64,000 bases of DNA from Eustoma russellianum (taxonomy: Eukaryota > Streptophyta > Magnoliopsida > Gentianales > Gentianaceae), in NCBI GenBank assembly GCA_036186865.1, contig AP025066.1:13596851-13660850 (forward strand), given 5' to 3'. This document shows, piece after piece, positions 11,269 through 20,655 of this stretch. Position 1 is the stretch's first letter, and each line of letters begins with the position of its first letter. The translations under genes were made by a program, and so were the position numbers. The notes below the pieces were generated by a model. That model was not told the DNA's origin and made no database searches. It saw only the letters and a list, made by a program, of their open reading frames with translations.

Positions 11269-13146
11269 ATGGCAATGACAACCTCAACCTCAACCTCTTC
11301 ATCTTCCAAGCCTACTGCACTATTTTCCGGATCAAACACTAAAGCTCCTATGTTTGATGCCCAAAACTACTCTTTATGGAAATTTCGAATGATCAATCAT
11401 TTGAAAGGCTGTGGATTTGATATATGGAGAGCTGTTGTCAAAGGAATTGAAGTTCCAATGATTACCAACTCAAAAGGAGAATCAATGTTTAAAGATGAGG
11501 ATGACTACACCGACGAAGAGAAGATAAAGTTCGCCATCAATGGCAAAGCTTTTGACATTCTCTCAAGTGCTCTTACCACCACTGAGCTCATTAGACTCCA
11601 AGGTCTTGAAACAGCCCATGAGGCATGGAAAAGGCTTGAAATGATACATGAAGGAACTGAGCAAGTAAGAATGGCCAAAAGACTCATGCTCATGAAGGAG
11701 TATGAGATGTTCGGAATGAAGAGTGGTGAGAAGATTGAGGAGACAATCGATCGATTCACACGAATAGTGAATCAACTCTCCATGGTTGACAAGAAAATCT
11801 CAAACGAAGACCTTGTCTCAAAACTCCTCAACTCCTTGCCAAGAGAATGGACACCCAAAGTCACTGCCATCACCGAATCAAAGAATCTCAAGACTCTTAC
11901 TCTTGATGAGCTATCCGGTAATCTTCTTACTCATGAAATTCTTATTGATGAACAAAATAGGATGAATCCTATCAAGCCTACACAAGCATCACACAAAGGA
12001 TTGGTGGTAGAGTCCGATGATTCGGATGAGGAAGTTGCCCTTCTTGTAAGAAAATTTAGAAGAATGGCAACTAGAAACAAAGCTCAAGCAAGAAAGTTTT
12101 TCAAGAAACCATCTAAAGAAAAAGAAGCAAGTGAAAGTTGCTATAGATGTGGTCGACCCGGTCACTTCATTGCCGATTGCCACGTAAAAGAGCCGCAAAA
12201 GCAAGAGAAGAAGGTCTTTTCTCAAAAGAAGAAAGCCCTCAATGCGGAGGTAACCACGTGGGATGATCTCCTTTCGGAATCGGAAGGAGAAGATAGTGAA
12301 GATCAAGATGTTGGACTTGTTGCAATGGTTGAAAATTCAAAGTTTCAACATACTTGTCTTATGGCGATTGAAGACGACCTTGAGGTAAACTCTAACCCTT
12401 CAAATTTGCATGATGAAATAGGAGATTTGCAAGATGACTTTGAAAAATTAAATTTGAAATATAAGCATTTAAAGAAAGAGTTCAAGAAATGCATTTTAGA
12501 AAATAAGAGCTTGCATGACAAAAACATTTTGATGGTTCAAGAGCATGATATCATACTTACTATGCATAAAACCGTAGCTCTTGAAAAGGAAGAAATTAGA
12601 AAAGAATGTGAAAAACTAAAATTAGACTTACAAAGACTAACAAATGGGAAAAACAACTTAGACATACTACTTGGGAATCAACGAATTGGAAATGATAAAT
12701 CCGGTTTAGGATTTAACTCATCATCTTCTATTAAACCTAAGTCATTAAAGAAAAAGACAAACAATGGAAAATCACAACAAAATTTATCATCTTCTAAACC
12801 AAAGCTTGTACCCACGTGTTTTTATTGCAACAAACTAGGACATGTAAAGAAAGCATGTAGAGCTCGATTTGAGAGCACATACGTTTGGAAGCCTAAGGGT
12901 CGAAAAACTAACCCTAAAGGACCCAATCATCAAAGGGTACCAATGCATACATCTTTTGGTTTTGTAGGCTCTCAAGATAAATGGAGTAGCCAAAGAAGAA
13001 GGAACCAAATGGCTTATGGACAGCGGATGTTCAACTCACATGACCGGAGACAAGACATTGTTCACCAAGCTCAAGCTCCAAGATGGTGGAACGGTGCATT
13101 TTGGCAATGGGAGAGCCAAAATCCTTGGACATGGAGAAATTGGTAA
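11269..13146 (+). CDS. gag: Gag of element C, intact (625 aa)
   Basis: Gag assembles the virus-like particle and packages the RNA. I chose the ATG at 11269 (MAMTTSTSTSS), the first ATG after the PBS in this frame. The N-terminal half has the copia Gag pattern (SLWKFRMINHLKG, EGTEQVRMAKR, LLNSLPREWTPKVTAITE). A zinc knuckle CYRCGRPGHFIADC lies at about residues 292-305. An acidic stretch follows, then a coiled coil at about 385-470. A second zinc knuckle, CFYCNKLGHVKKAC, lies at about 516-529. The frame overlaps the start of the pol frame by 179 bases, and its last 50-60 residues look like overlap read-through rather than Gag. No stops or broken motifs are seen. Confidence 0.9.
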   Translation: MAMTTSTSTSSSSKPTALFSGSNTKAPMFDAQNYSLWKFRMINHLKGCGFDIWRAVVKGIEVPMITNSKGESMFKDEDDYTDEEKIKFAINGKAFDILSSALTTTELIRLQGLETAHEAWKRLEMIHEGTEQVRMAKRLMLMKEYEMFGMKSGEKIEETIDRFTRIVNQLSMVDKKISNEDLVSKLLNSLPREWTPKVTAITESKNLKTLTLDELSGNLLTHEILIDEQNRMNPIKPTQASHKGLVVESDDSDEEVALLVRKFRRMATRNKAQARKFFKKPSKEKEASESCYRCGRPGHFIADCHVKEPQKQEKKVFSQKKKALNAEVTTWDDLLSESEGEDSEDQDVGLVAMVENSKFQHTCLMAIEDDLEVNSNPSNLHDEIGDLQDDFEKLNLKYKHLKKEFKKCILENKSLHDKNILMVQEHDIILTMHKTVALEKEEIRKECEKLKLDLQRLTNGKNNLDILLGNQRIGNDKSGLGFNSSSSIKPKSLKKKTNNGKSQQNLSSSKPKLVPTCFYCNKLGHVKKACRARFESTYVWKPKGRKTNPKGPNHQRVPMHTSFGFVGSQDKWSSQRRRNQMAYGQRMFNSHDRRQDIVHQAQAPRWWNGAFWQWESQNPWTWRNW

Positions 13147-16060
13147 TTCTTCCTTTACTATCAATAATGTACTATATGTAGAAGGGCTTAAGTATAATTT
13201 GATAAGTGTTAGCCAACTATGTGATGCTAATTTTCAAATTGAGTTTGTGAAAAGAAAATGTGTTGTGAAAAAGAACGATAAGATTGTTTTCGAAGCTATT
13301 CGTAAAAATGATGTTTACAAATTTAGCACACATGATTTGATATCACAAAATGTTTCTTGCCTAGTTGCCAAAAATGATTTGACTCAACTATGGCATAGAC
13401 GACTTGGACACATTAGTTTCAAGAATTTCAAAGAGATTTGCAAAAATGAAAAAGTCCAAGGTCTTCCAAAACTAAATTTCGAAAACCATGGCTTATGTGA
13501 CACTTGTCAAAAAGCAAAGCTTGTTAAAACAAGTTTCAAGCCCAAAAGTGAAATCTCCACCACCAAACCTCTACAATTGCTTCATATGGATTTGTACGGG
13601 GATATTGGTACAGCAAGCCTAAGTGGAAAACATTACACCTTTGTGGTGGTAGATGACTACTCTAGGTACACTTGGGTAATGTTCTTAGCTAAAAAGAATG
13701 ATGCATGTCAAGAATTTATCAAGCTTTGTAAGAGATTAGAAAATCAAAAAGAAGACACAATTAAGGAAATTAGAAGTGATAGAGGTGGTGAGTTTGATGG
13801 AGAATTCCAAGAATTTTGTGTATCCAAAGGGTATGGACACAATTTTTCAGCTCCAAGAACTCCTCAACAAAATGGTGTTGCGGAAAGGAAAAATAGAACA
13901 CTTCAAGAAATGAGTAGAGCCATGCTAAATGAATTTGTGCTACCCAAATATTTTTGGGCCGAAGCGGTAAATACCGCTTGTCATGTGATCAATAGAGTTT
14001 ATTTGAGACCATTTCTCAAAAAGACTCCTTATGAGCTTTGGAAAGGTAGAGTACCAAATATTGGTTATTTCAAGGTTTTTGGTTGTAAGTGTTTTATACT
14101 TAACACCAAAGACAACTTGGATAAACTCGACTTCAAAGCGGATGAAGGAATCTTTATGGGTTATGCTCAAAATAGCAAAGCATTTAGAGTATATAATAAG
14201 AGAAGTATGAAAGTTGAAGAATCAATCCATGTCAAGTTTAGTGAATTTATTGATGATAAGTCAAACGTCAATAATGATGATGATGAAGATGAAATAATTG
14301 AAGTAAGTCATATAGAAAAATTTGAGAATCCAAAAGGTGATATTGTCATCGACCTTAGGATTGATCCACTTGAACCTAAGGTTGAAGATGAAGAAGTAGG
14401 AGGGGATACCTCAAATTTGCCGGACTCATATAAATATAGAAAAGATCACCCTAAAGAGTTGATACTAGGTGAAACTAGCCAAGGTGTAATGACAAGGAGA
14501 AAATTAAATGAAAATGCCTTCATTTCACAAGTTGAGCCTAAAAATATAAAAGAAGCAATAAATGATGAAGATTGGGTATTAGCTATGCAAGAAGAATTAA
14601 ATCAATTTGAAAGAAGTGATGTGTGGGAATTAGTTGCTAAACCTAGTGATCATCCCGTAATTGGCACTAAATGGGTATTTAGAAACAAAATGGATGATAA
14701 AGGAAACATCACTAGAAACAAAGCTAGGTTAGTAGCCCAAGGCTATAGGCAAGAGGAAGGCATAGACTACGATGAAACTTTTGCCCCCGTGGCTAGGTTA
14801 GAAGCTATTAGGATGTTATTAGCATATGCATGCTATAAGGATTTCAAACTATATCAAATGGATGTGAAATCCGCATTCTTGAATGGAATAATTCAAGAAG
14901 AGGTTTATGTAGCTCAACCTCCGGGGTTTGAAAATCATGATTATCCAAATCATGTTTTTAGACTCAAAAAGGCCCTTTATGGACTTAAACAAGCTCCTAG
15001 GGCTTGGTATGATAGATTAAGTAACTTCCTACTTGAAAACGAGTTTTCAAGAGGAAAAGTCGACACTACTCTTTTTATTAAAGAACAAGGAAACCATCAA
15101 TTGCTTGTTCAAATTTATGTGGATGATATCATATTTGGTGCTACTAATGATTCTCTTTGTAAGCATTTTGCTAAATTGATGGAAGGAGAATTTGAAATGA
15201 GCATGATGGGTGAACTCAACTACTTTCTTGGTCTACAAATCAAGCAAACTCAAGATGGAGTGTACATATCTCAAACAAAGTATACGAAGGATTTGCTCAA
15301 GAAGTACAAATTCGAGGATGGAAGAAGTGTGAGCACTCCGATGAGCACAAGTACAAAGCTTGACAAAGACGAAAAAGGAAAGCCGGTTGAGGTAACAAAA
15401 TATAGGGGTATGATTGGTAGTTTACTTTATTTGACTGCTAGTAGGCCGGATATTTTGCATGCTGTGTGCTTATGTGCTAGATTTCAAAGTATGCCTAAGG
15501 AATCGCATTTAGTTGCCATTAAACGTATCTTTAGGTATTTAAAAGGAACTTTGAACTTTGGATTGTTTTATCCCAAAAATGGATGTTTTGATTTAAGAGG
15601 GTATAGTGACTCTGACTATGCCGGAAACCTTGTTGATAGGAAAAGCACGTCCGGAACATGTCAATTTCTTGGAGATTGCTTAGTTTCTTGGTTTTCCAAG
15701 AAACAAAATAGTGTGTCACTTTCAACGGCGGAATCTGAATATATATCGGCCGCTTCATGTTGTGCACAACTACTTTGGATGACAAACACATTGAATGATT
15801 ACAATGTTAAGTTTGATAAAGTTCCCATCTTATGTGATAATACCTCAGCCATAAGTATAGCACAAAACCCGGTTCATCATAGTAGAACAAAACACATTGA
15901 GGTGAGACATCACTTCATAAGAGATTGCATCCAAAAAGGATTGGTATGCGTTGAGTTCGTTCCAACAAATGACCAACTGGCGGATATCTTTACCAAATCC
16001 CTTCCCACCGAGACGTTCGAATCAATTAGGACAAGATTGGGAATGCTAAACATTGGTTAA
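12968..16060 (+). CDS. pol: Pol of element C, intact: protease, integrase, RT and RNase H
   Basis: The open frame begins after a TAG at 12965-12967. The first ATG is at 13016, inside WLMDSGCSTHMTG, the aspartic protease site. Then come the GAG-pre-integrase region (LWHRRLGHISF...CDTCQKAK) and the integrase core (MDLYGDIG, IRSDRGGEF, NGVAERKNRTLQEM). RT follows with the intact YVDD at 15116-15127, and RNase H (YSDSDYAG, STAESEY, CDNTSAI, and the ...KHIEVRHHFI end). It lies in the +1 frame relative to gag, so it needs a frameshift, splicing or another device to be made. The length (about 1030 codons) is normal. A splice-acceptor-like TTTTGGTTTTGTAG ends exactly at 12967. Confidence 0.92.
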   Translation, partial: ALKINGVAKEEGTKWLMDSGCSTHMTGDKTLFTKLKLQDGGTVHFGNGRAKILGHGEIGNSSFTINNVLYVEGLKYNLISVSQLCDANFQIEFVKRKCVVKKNDKIVFEAIRKNDVYKFSTHDLISQNVSCLVAKNDLTQLWHRRLGHISFKNFKEICKNEKVQGLPKLNFENHGLCDTCQKAKLVKTSFKPKSEISTTKPLQLLHMDLYGDIGTASLSGKHYTFVVVDDYSRYTWVMFLAKKNDACQEFIKLCKRLENQKEDTIKEIRSDRGGEFDGEFQEFCVSKGYGHNFSAPRTPQQNGVAERKNRTLQEMSRAMLNEFVLPKYFWAEAVNTACHVINRVYLRPFLKKTPYELWKGRVPNIGYFKVFGCKCFILNTKDNLDKLDFKADEGIFMGYAQNSKAFRVYNKRSMKVEESIHVKFSEFIDDKSNVNNDDDEDEIIEVSHIEKFENPKGDIVIDLRIDPLEPKVEDEEVGGDTSNLPDSYKYRKDHPKELILGETSQGVMTRRKLNENAFISQVEPKNIKEAINDEDWVLAMQEELNQFERSDVWELVAKPSDHPVIGTKWVFRNKMDDKGNITRNKARLVAQGYRQEEGIDYDETFAPVARLEAIRMLLAYACYKDFKLYQMDVKSAFLNGIIQEEVYVAQPPGFENHDYPNHVFRLKKALYGLKQAPRAWYDRLSNFLLENEFSRGKVDTTLFIKEQGNHQLLVQIYVDDIIFGATNDSLCKHFAKLMEGEFEMSMMGELNYFLGLQIKQTQDGVYISQTKYTKDLLKKYKFEDGRSVSTPMSTSTKLDKDEKGKPVEVTKYRGMIGSLLYLTASRPDILHAVCLCARFQSMPKESHLVAIKRIFRYLKGTLNFGLFYPKNGCFDLRGYSDSDYAGNLVDRKSTSGTCQFLGDCLVSWFSKKQNSVSLSTAESEYISAASCCAQLLWMTNTLNDYNVKFDKVPILCDNTSAISIAQNPVHHSRTKHIEVRHHFIRDCIQKGLVCVEFVPTNDQLADIFTKSLPTETFESIRTRLGMLNIG

Positions 16061-16096
16061 AGGGTTAAAAACTGTTAAAATTACAGAATTCTGCAT

Positions 16097-16231
16097 ACAT
16101 AGATCGATCTATGTAAAAATTTTAGAGAATGATGTCTATAAAGACATCGATCGATCGATGTACAGGACATCGATCGATCGAAGTCCCTGACATCGATCGA
16201 TCGATGTCAGCGGGACAGAAGCTTATAAAAC
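16097..16231 (+). promoter_or_regulatory. Putative internal promoter for the extra ORF of element C
   Basis: Between pol and the extra ORF lie palindromes of the LTR type: ACATAGATCGATCTATGT at 16097, the perfect 18-mer at 16144 and 16190, and a near copy at 16167. They are followed by GCTTATAAAACC at 16221-16232, a good TATA box. About 200 bases of C/T-rich, ATG-poor leader separate it from the ATG at 16435. The module repeats the palindromes-then-TATA layout of the LTR. Promoter function is inferred. Confidence 0.55.
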
Positions 16232-16434
16232 CTGCAAAAACGCCTCATTTCTTATTTCTACCCTAAACTATCCTAAGAACCCTAAAATTCTCTGCGAAAA
16301 CTCTCCACCAAGACGAACCCAACCCCTAGTTTCTTCTCTCAAGATCATTTCTTCTCTCTAATCCTACTCAATCCTACACCAAGTCTCAATATTCAAACAA
16401 TTCCTCTGTCATTTTCTTGCCCTAATTCTCTCAA

Positions 16435-17859
16435 ATGGCTCCAAGAACCAAAAATCATCCCAAGAGACAGAAAACTTCACAACAACAAACTCCAACGGGT
16501 CCAAGAACAACAGGATTACGGAAGCAACCAGAGCCATCTCAAGAACATCTCATTCGTGAGGTAAGAGAAAGTCTTCACATTAGAAATTTTCCCTGGCTTA
16601 AAACTGGTGAATATGAGAATGCATTGGCTACACCTCTGGGATTAGGCATACATACTCATATATCTCAGAGAGCACAATTACTATTCACTGAATGGGAAAA
16701 TAGCAATAGGTCTACCATTCCATCAAAGGTGCTCAAAATTGAGGACATTTTGAGCAATGCAGAATTGAGACCTATAATTGACTTGTTGTATGCTCAAAAC
16801 TGGAAGTTTTTATGGGATTCATCTGAGATGGGAGCTATGTCTACCCGTTATACCCGACTGTTTTATGCCAATTTTTGGATTGACTATCTGAATGGAAATC
16901 CATTTTCTCTGAATTCAGTTATTGATGGTCAAATAGTCTCTTTTCACACTGCACAAATCAATGCTATTCTTGGTACACCTAATGAGGGATTCAAGGATTT
17001 CGATCCTTGGAAGTGGGATTTTCACAAGTACCAAGTCACTGAAAATGAAGTCAAAACCTTTCTTGGATTTCACCCGACAAAGAACACAAACGATATGCCT
17101 TTGATGTATAGAGTCTTACTTGCGATAGTTACCTTTTGTGTAAATGGAAAATCAGCCAAACTTCCCAGCAACCTAGACTTTTACATCACATACCGCATAG
17201 CCAGGAGAGAGCAGGTTAATTTTGGAGAAGTTTTCTTTGAAAATGTGTTGGAGGCGGTTACGAAGAAATCGAAGGCACTTCCTTACAGTAATCTGATATA
17301 CAGATTACTGAAAAGTTCAAATCTCGTACTGGATGTTGAATACGAAGAAGGGATTACGAATAAGGACTATTACACAAAATTCAACATCCAGCAAATTCTC
17401 AAGTCTAGAAAGGAAGCGCAACGAAGGGGTGGTGCTCAGGAGCTGGAGGAAGAGGAAGCTGAAAATGAGCCGGAAATACCACCACACCCCACTGAGCCTA
17501 CTGTAGAACGCCAACCCCACCCTCCCAGTCCTACATCTCGCATAGACAAAGGCAAAGCCCCAATGGAGAAAGAGAGTGAATCCGGGGATGATATGGATAT
17601 TGAATACGAGATAAATGACATCCAACGCACTCTTGGTCAATGGGGTGAAGACTTGACCAAGGAAGCTGTTCGTATAGACGATTTGGAAAAAGGCTATACG
17701 ACTTTCCAGACTCGTTTACAAACGCTAGAAACAAGAGTGGATACTGAAGTCAAGTCACTCCAAAATGAGCTAACCATGCAAAAGACCAAGTACCAGAAAT
17801 TGAAGACAAAGCTCAAAGCCGCTCTTTCCGGACTTTGTTTCTCCTCTGATGAGGAGTAA
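16435..17859 (+). CDS. Extra ORF of element C in the env-like position (474 aa, plant-transposon-protein type)
   Basis: This intact ORF lies between pol and the 3' LTR, where Sireviruses such as SIRE1 carry an env-like gene. The N-terminus is basic (RTKNHPKRQK). The middle (about residues 40-320) is an aromatic-rich globular region with LFYANFWIDYLNG and VSFHTAQINAILGTPNEG. This resembles the domain known as 'putative plant transposon protein', which has a YAN...VxF...INxxLGLP pattern; the match is from memory of the family. A Pro/Glu-rich linker (about 325-390) and a C-terminal coiled coil (about 395-465, LETRVDTEVKSLQNEL) follow. I see no signal peptide or transmembrane segment, so an envelope role is not supported. 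The function is unknown. A palindrome and TATA module lies upstream. Confidence 0.85.
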   Translation: MAPRTKNHPKRQKTSQQQTPTGPRTTGLRKQPEPSQEHLIREVRESLHIRNFPWLKTGEYENALATPLGLGIHTHISQRAQLLFTEWENSNRSTIPSKVLKIEDILSNAELRPIIDLLYAQNWKFLWDSSEMGAMSTRYTRLFYANFWIDYLNGNPFSLNSVIDGQIVSFHTAQINAILGTPNEGFKDFDPWKWDFHKYQVTENEVKTFLGFHPTKNTNDMPLMYRVLLAIVTFCVNGKSAKLPSNLDFYITYRIARREQVNFGEVFFENVLEAVTKKSKALPYSNLIYRLLKSSNLVLDVEYEEGITNKDYYTKFNIQQILKSRKEAQRRGGAQELEEEEAENEPEIPPHPTEPTVERQPHPPSPTSRIDKGKAPMEKESESGDDMDIEYEINDIQRTLGQWGEDLTKEAVRIDDLEKGYTTFQTRLQTLETRVDTEVKSLQNELTMQKTKYQKLKTKLKAALSGLCFSSDEE

Positions 17860-17964
17860 TTATTGATGATTTCCCATTCCCTCGTTTTTATGTTAGTTTT
17901 TGCAAGTTTGAAGTTGTATCTCAAAACTTGATATTTTCCTCATAACATTTATATTTTCGCCTTG

Positions 17965-17974
17965 NNNNNNNNNN
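17965..17974. other. Assembly gap (10 N) flanked by a 25-bp duplicate
   Basis: Ten N separate two identical 25-base copies of the stretch starting TCATAACATTTATATTTTCG (17940-17964 and 17975-17999). This looks like two contig ends that overlap but were not merged, so the real sequence probably has one copy. Confidence 0.9.
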
Positions 17975-18021
17975 TCATAACATTTATATTTTCGCCTTGG
18001 TAAATTTTTTTTTTGATGTTT

Positions 18022-18486
18022 TCAAAAAGGGGGAGAAGTTCCATGCATGCTTTGGCTTTGGCATCATTAGCATGTTTTTACATTGTTAGCATGTTTTGTT
18101 GGTTTCGTTTCATGAATTGTTTTTTATCTTAACTTAATGGAGCTTTGGATGCTTGCTAATGATATGTTTTGGCATGATGGATTGTGGGGAAGCATAATTA
18201 GATATTAACACGAAGTGTGTTGGACATGTTGGCATGATAGGCATTCAAATGGCTAAACTAAGAATGGTTACTGTCTATCATTTTGGCTTAAAAAGTTGAA
18301 TTGTGCATAACATGACAAAAAGTCTATTGATATGCTTTACATATTGAAATGGTGAAAATACAAAACTTGATGCATAATTTGAGGGGGAGCATGTTGGGTA
18401 GATTGATGAGAAAGCATGAACTAAGGGGGAGTTGTAGAAAAACATCTTTTGGATTGTTGTTTTGAAATCATCAAAAAGGGGGAGAT
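18022..18486 (+). other. 3' untranslated part of element C with repeated polypurine tracts
   Basis: AAAAAGGGGGAGAAG occurs near 18024, GAGGGGGAGCATG near 18381, AAGGGGGAGTTG near 18423 and AAAAAGGGGGAGAT directly before the 3' LTR at 18487. The last is the expected plus-strand primer. Several PPT copies are a known Sirevirus trait. Confidence 0.8.
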
Positions 18487-19821
18487 TGTTAAGTTGTAAA
18501 ACGTTTTGATGATGAAAAGATGTTTTGTATAAGTTAAAATTATGTTTAATATTCGATGCAAGATAGGCAAAACATATTATATCCAAAGATGGTTGAGATT
18601 GGAAGTCACTGGTTGACATCGATCTCTCAAACAGGGGACATCGATCGATCGATGTACTTCAGCCCCTGACATCGATCGATCGATGTCTGTCTGAGAACAT
18701 CGAACCCTCAACCACAAGGACATCGATCGATCGATGTCACTTCATACCCTGACTTCGATCGATCGATGTTGAACTGAGGACTTCGATCTCTAAACCAGGT
18801 GACATCGATCGATCGATGTCACTTCAGCCCCTGACATCGATCGATCGATGTCTGACTGAGTACTTCAGTCTCTAAACCTGGTGACATAGATCGATCGATG
18901 TGCTGCAGAATTCAAATTTTTTGAACGTTAGAATAAAATCCAAGGTTGATTTTCAAGGTTTTCTCTTTCCAATCTTCTTCAAACTTCTTGTGGACTTTAA
19001 CCCAACTTGTTACATGCTTCCTTGACTATTGTAAGCTTGTCTAAGATTCTCTAGGGTGGCTATCCAAGACCAAATCACTCCATAGGGTGGCTAAAGACTA
19101 TTTTGGCATTGTCTTGACATTTTTGAAGATGAAGACTTGGTGGAAGGCCTCAAAAACGTGGTGAACTTCATCTATAAATAGAGGAGGCTTGGATGAAGCA
19201 AAAATACACTTTCAACATCATCTAGCTTCATTTTACATTGTTGTACATTTCTCTCATACTTGTAAATTTGTTCAAAGCTTGTCTAGCTTTCTTTGATCTT
19301 CATTGTTGTATATTGAGAGAAATAGAGTCAAGCACAAGAGGAACCATAATTATTTGATCTCTAGCTTGTGCTTAGACTTGTGAGAAAGTGTGATCCTTAC
19401 CATATTTCTTCAACCCACTGTGAGAAGTTCTTGAGGGAACTTTTGTTGAAGTTGTGAGGAAGCAAGAAGTTGTTCTTGCTAATAGCTGTAGTTGCTGTGG
19501 TTGCACAAGTGTGTTTTGTGCAAGAAGTTGCTGTTGTTGTAGCTTACACTAAAGTGTTAGTGTAAGTGTTGCTGTGGTTGTTCTTATTGTTCATAATAAG
19601 AAGAGTAGTTGTTGAAAATCCACTTTGGAAACAAAGTGGTAGTGGAGTAGAATCATTTACGATTCGAACCACTCTATATCCGGTGTACTCTTTCATTGTC
19701 TCTCATCTCCAATTCTTGCTCTGATTTTGAATATCTTTTTGAGTTGAGAAAAACAAGAAAATTCCGCAAAAGAGCCAAACACTCTATTCACCCCCCTCTA
19801 GAGTGTATTTCGGACCTTACA
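18487..19821 (+). repeat. 3' LTR of element C
   Basis: It is 1335 bp and matches the 5' LTR with no difference seen by eye. It carries the same palindrome array (perfect copies at 18638, 18669, 18720, 18802 and 18834) and a TATA box at 19172. It is followed by GGGGG, the target duplication. Confidence 0.95.
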
Positions 19822-20403
19822 GGGGGTTGAGTGACAAAGTCACCAGCAAGTACACCATAAACAATCATGCATTAAATGGAAAGTACATACAAGAACCGAA
19901 CCCCCAAAATTTGGTCTCTTACCATCATACCTGTCTTTCCATTCAAATGCCACCAAGGTAATAGAATCATCACTTGATCATAAAGGGAATAAGATCATAG
20001 CTTACATAACAACAACAATAAGATCGTAACTTAGGTAACGAAAGATAGCAAAGTCATGACCTAAGTAACATTACGTCTAGAATTTAGTTAGCATCTCATC
20101 CCTTCGGTCAATAGCCACTAAGGCAATAAAATCATAACTTAGTCATGTAGCACGTAAAGACACAACTCAGTGCACAGACTCGACATCATGCTCATGACCA
20201 TATGCAATGTGTATGAGTATGCAAATGCAGTGCATAATGAAAACATGAAAATATTTTCTTTCATTCTTTCTTTCAAAACATCATCGTCAATAAAATCAAG
20301 AGAGTGTTCAGATCTATTATATCTGGATCTGAGGCGGTCATATCCATTCCTTCGAATCTATTATTTCCGGATCCGAAAACGGTCACATCATCAATCGTAG
20401 TCA

Positions 20404-20655
20404 TCAGGTCTATTCTCTTCCGGCCTGAACGGTCATAATCGTCATAATCAGGTCTATTCTTTCCTGGCCTGAACGGTCATAATCATCATAATCATGTCTA
20501 TTCTTTCCGGGCCTGAACGGTCATAATCATCATAATCAGGTCTATTCTTTCCAGACCTGAACGGTCATAATCAGGTCTATTCTTTCCGGGCCTGAACGGT
20601 CATAGTCATCATAATCAGGTCTATTCTTTCCGGGCCTGAACGGTCATAATCATCA
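20404..20655. repeat. Tandem array, 44-bp unit
   Basis: There are six copies of a unit of the form CAGGTCTATTCTTTCCGGGC followed by CTGAACGGTCATAATCATCA. One copy is shortened to about 35 bp. Weaker relatives (AGATCTATTATATCTGGATC, GGATCCGAAAACGGTCA) extend upstream to about 20300. Each unit contains the dyad CAGGTC...GGCCTG. Confidence 0.85.

Larger units (their letters stand above)
9871..19821 (+). mobile_element. Element C: intact, young Sirevirus-like Ty1/copia retrotransposon with an extra ORF
   Basis: LTRs at 9871-11205 and 18487-19821 are each 1335 bp, and I found no difference between them by eye. Both ends show GGGGG as the target duplication (9866-9870 and 19822-19826), and the host sequence (D's LTR) joins smoothly across. 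The order is LTR, PBS, gag, protease, integrase, RT, RNase H, extra ORF, PPT, LTR. The gag and pol frames are open, with catalytic motifs present. Multiple AAGGGGGAG tracts before the 3' LTR, the long coiled-coil gag and an ORF in the env-like position all fit the Sirevirus lineage. Apart from a 10-N gap in the 3' untranslated part, nothing visible prevents activity. Confidence 0.92.

Noticed and set aside
17317..17924. Several open frames antisense to the extra ORF of C
   Set aside because: They are shadows of the 474-codon ORF and have no motif or separate promoter.
20170..20400. 76-codon open frame in D's LTR
   Set aside because: It runs into the 44-bp repeat region and has no family motif.
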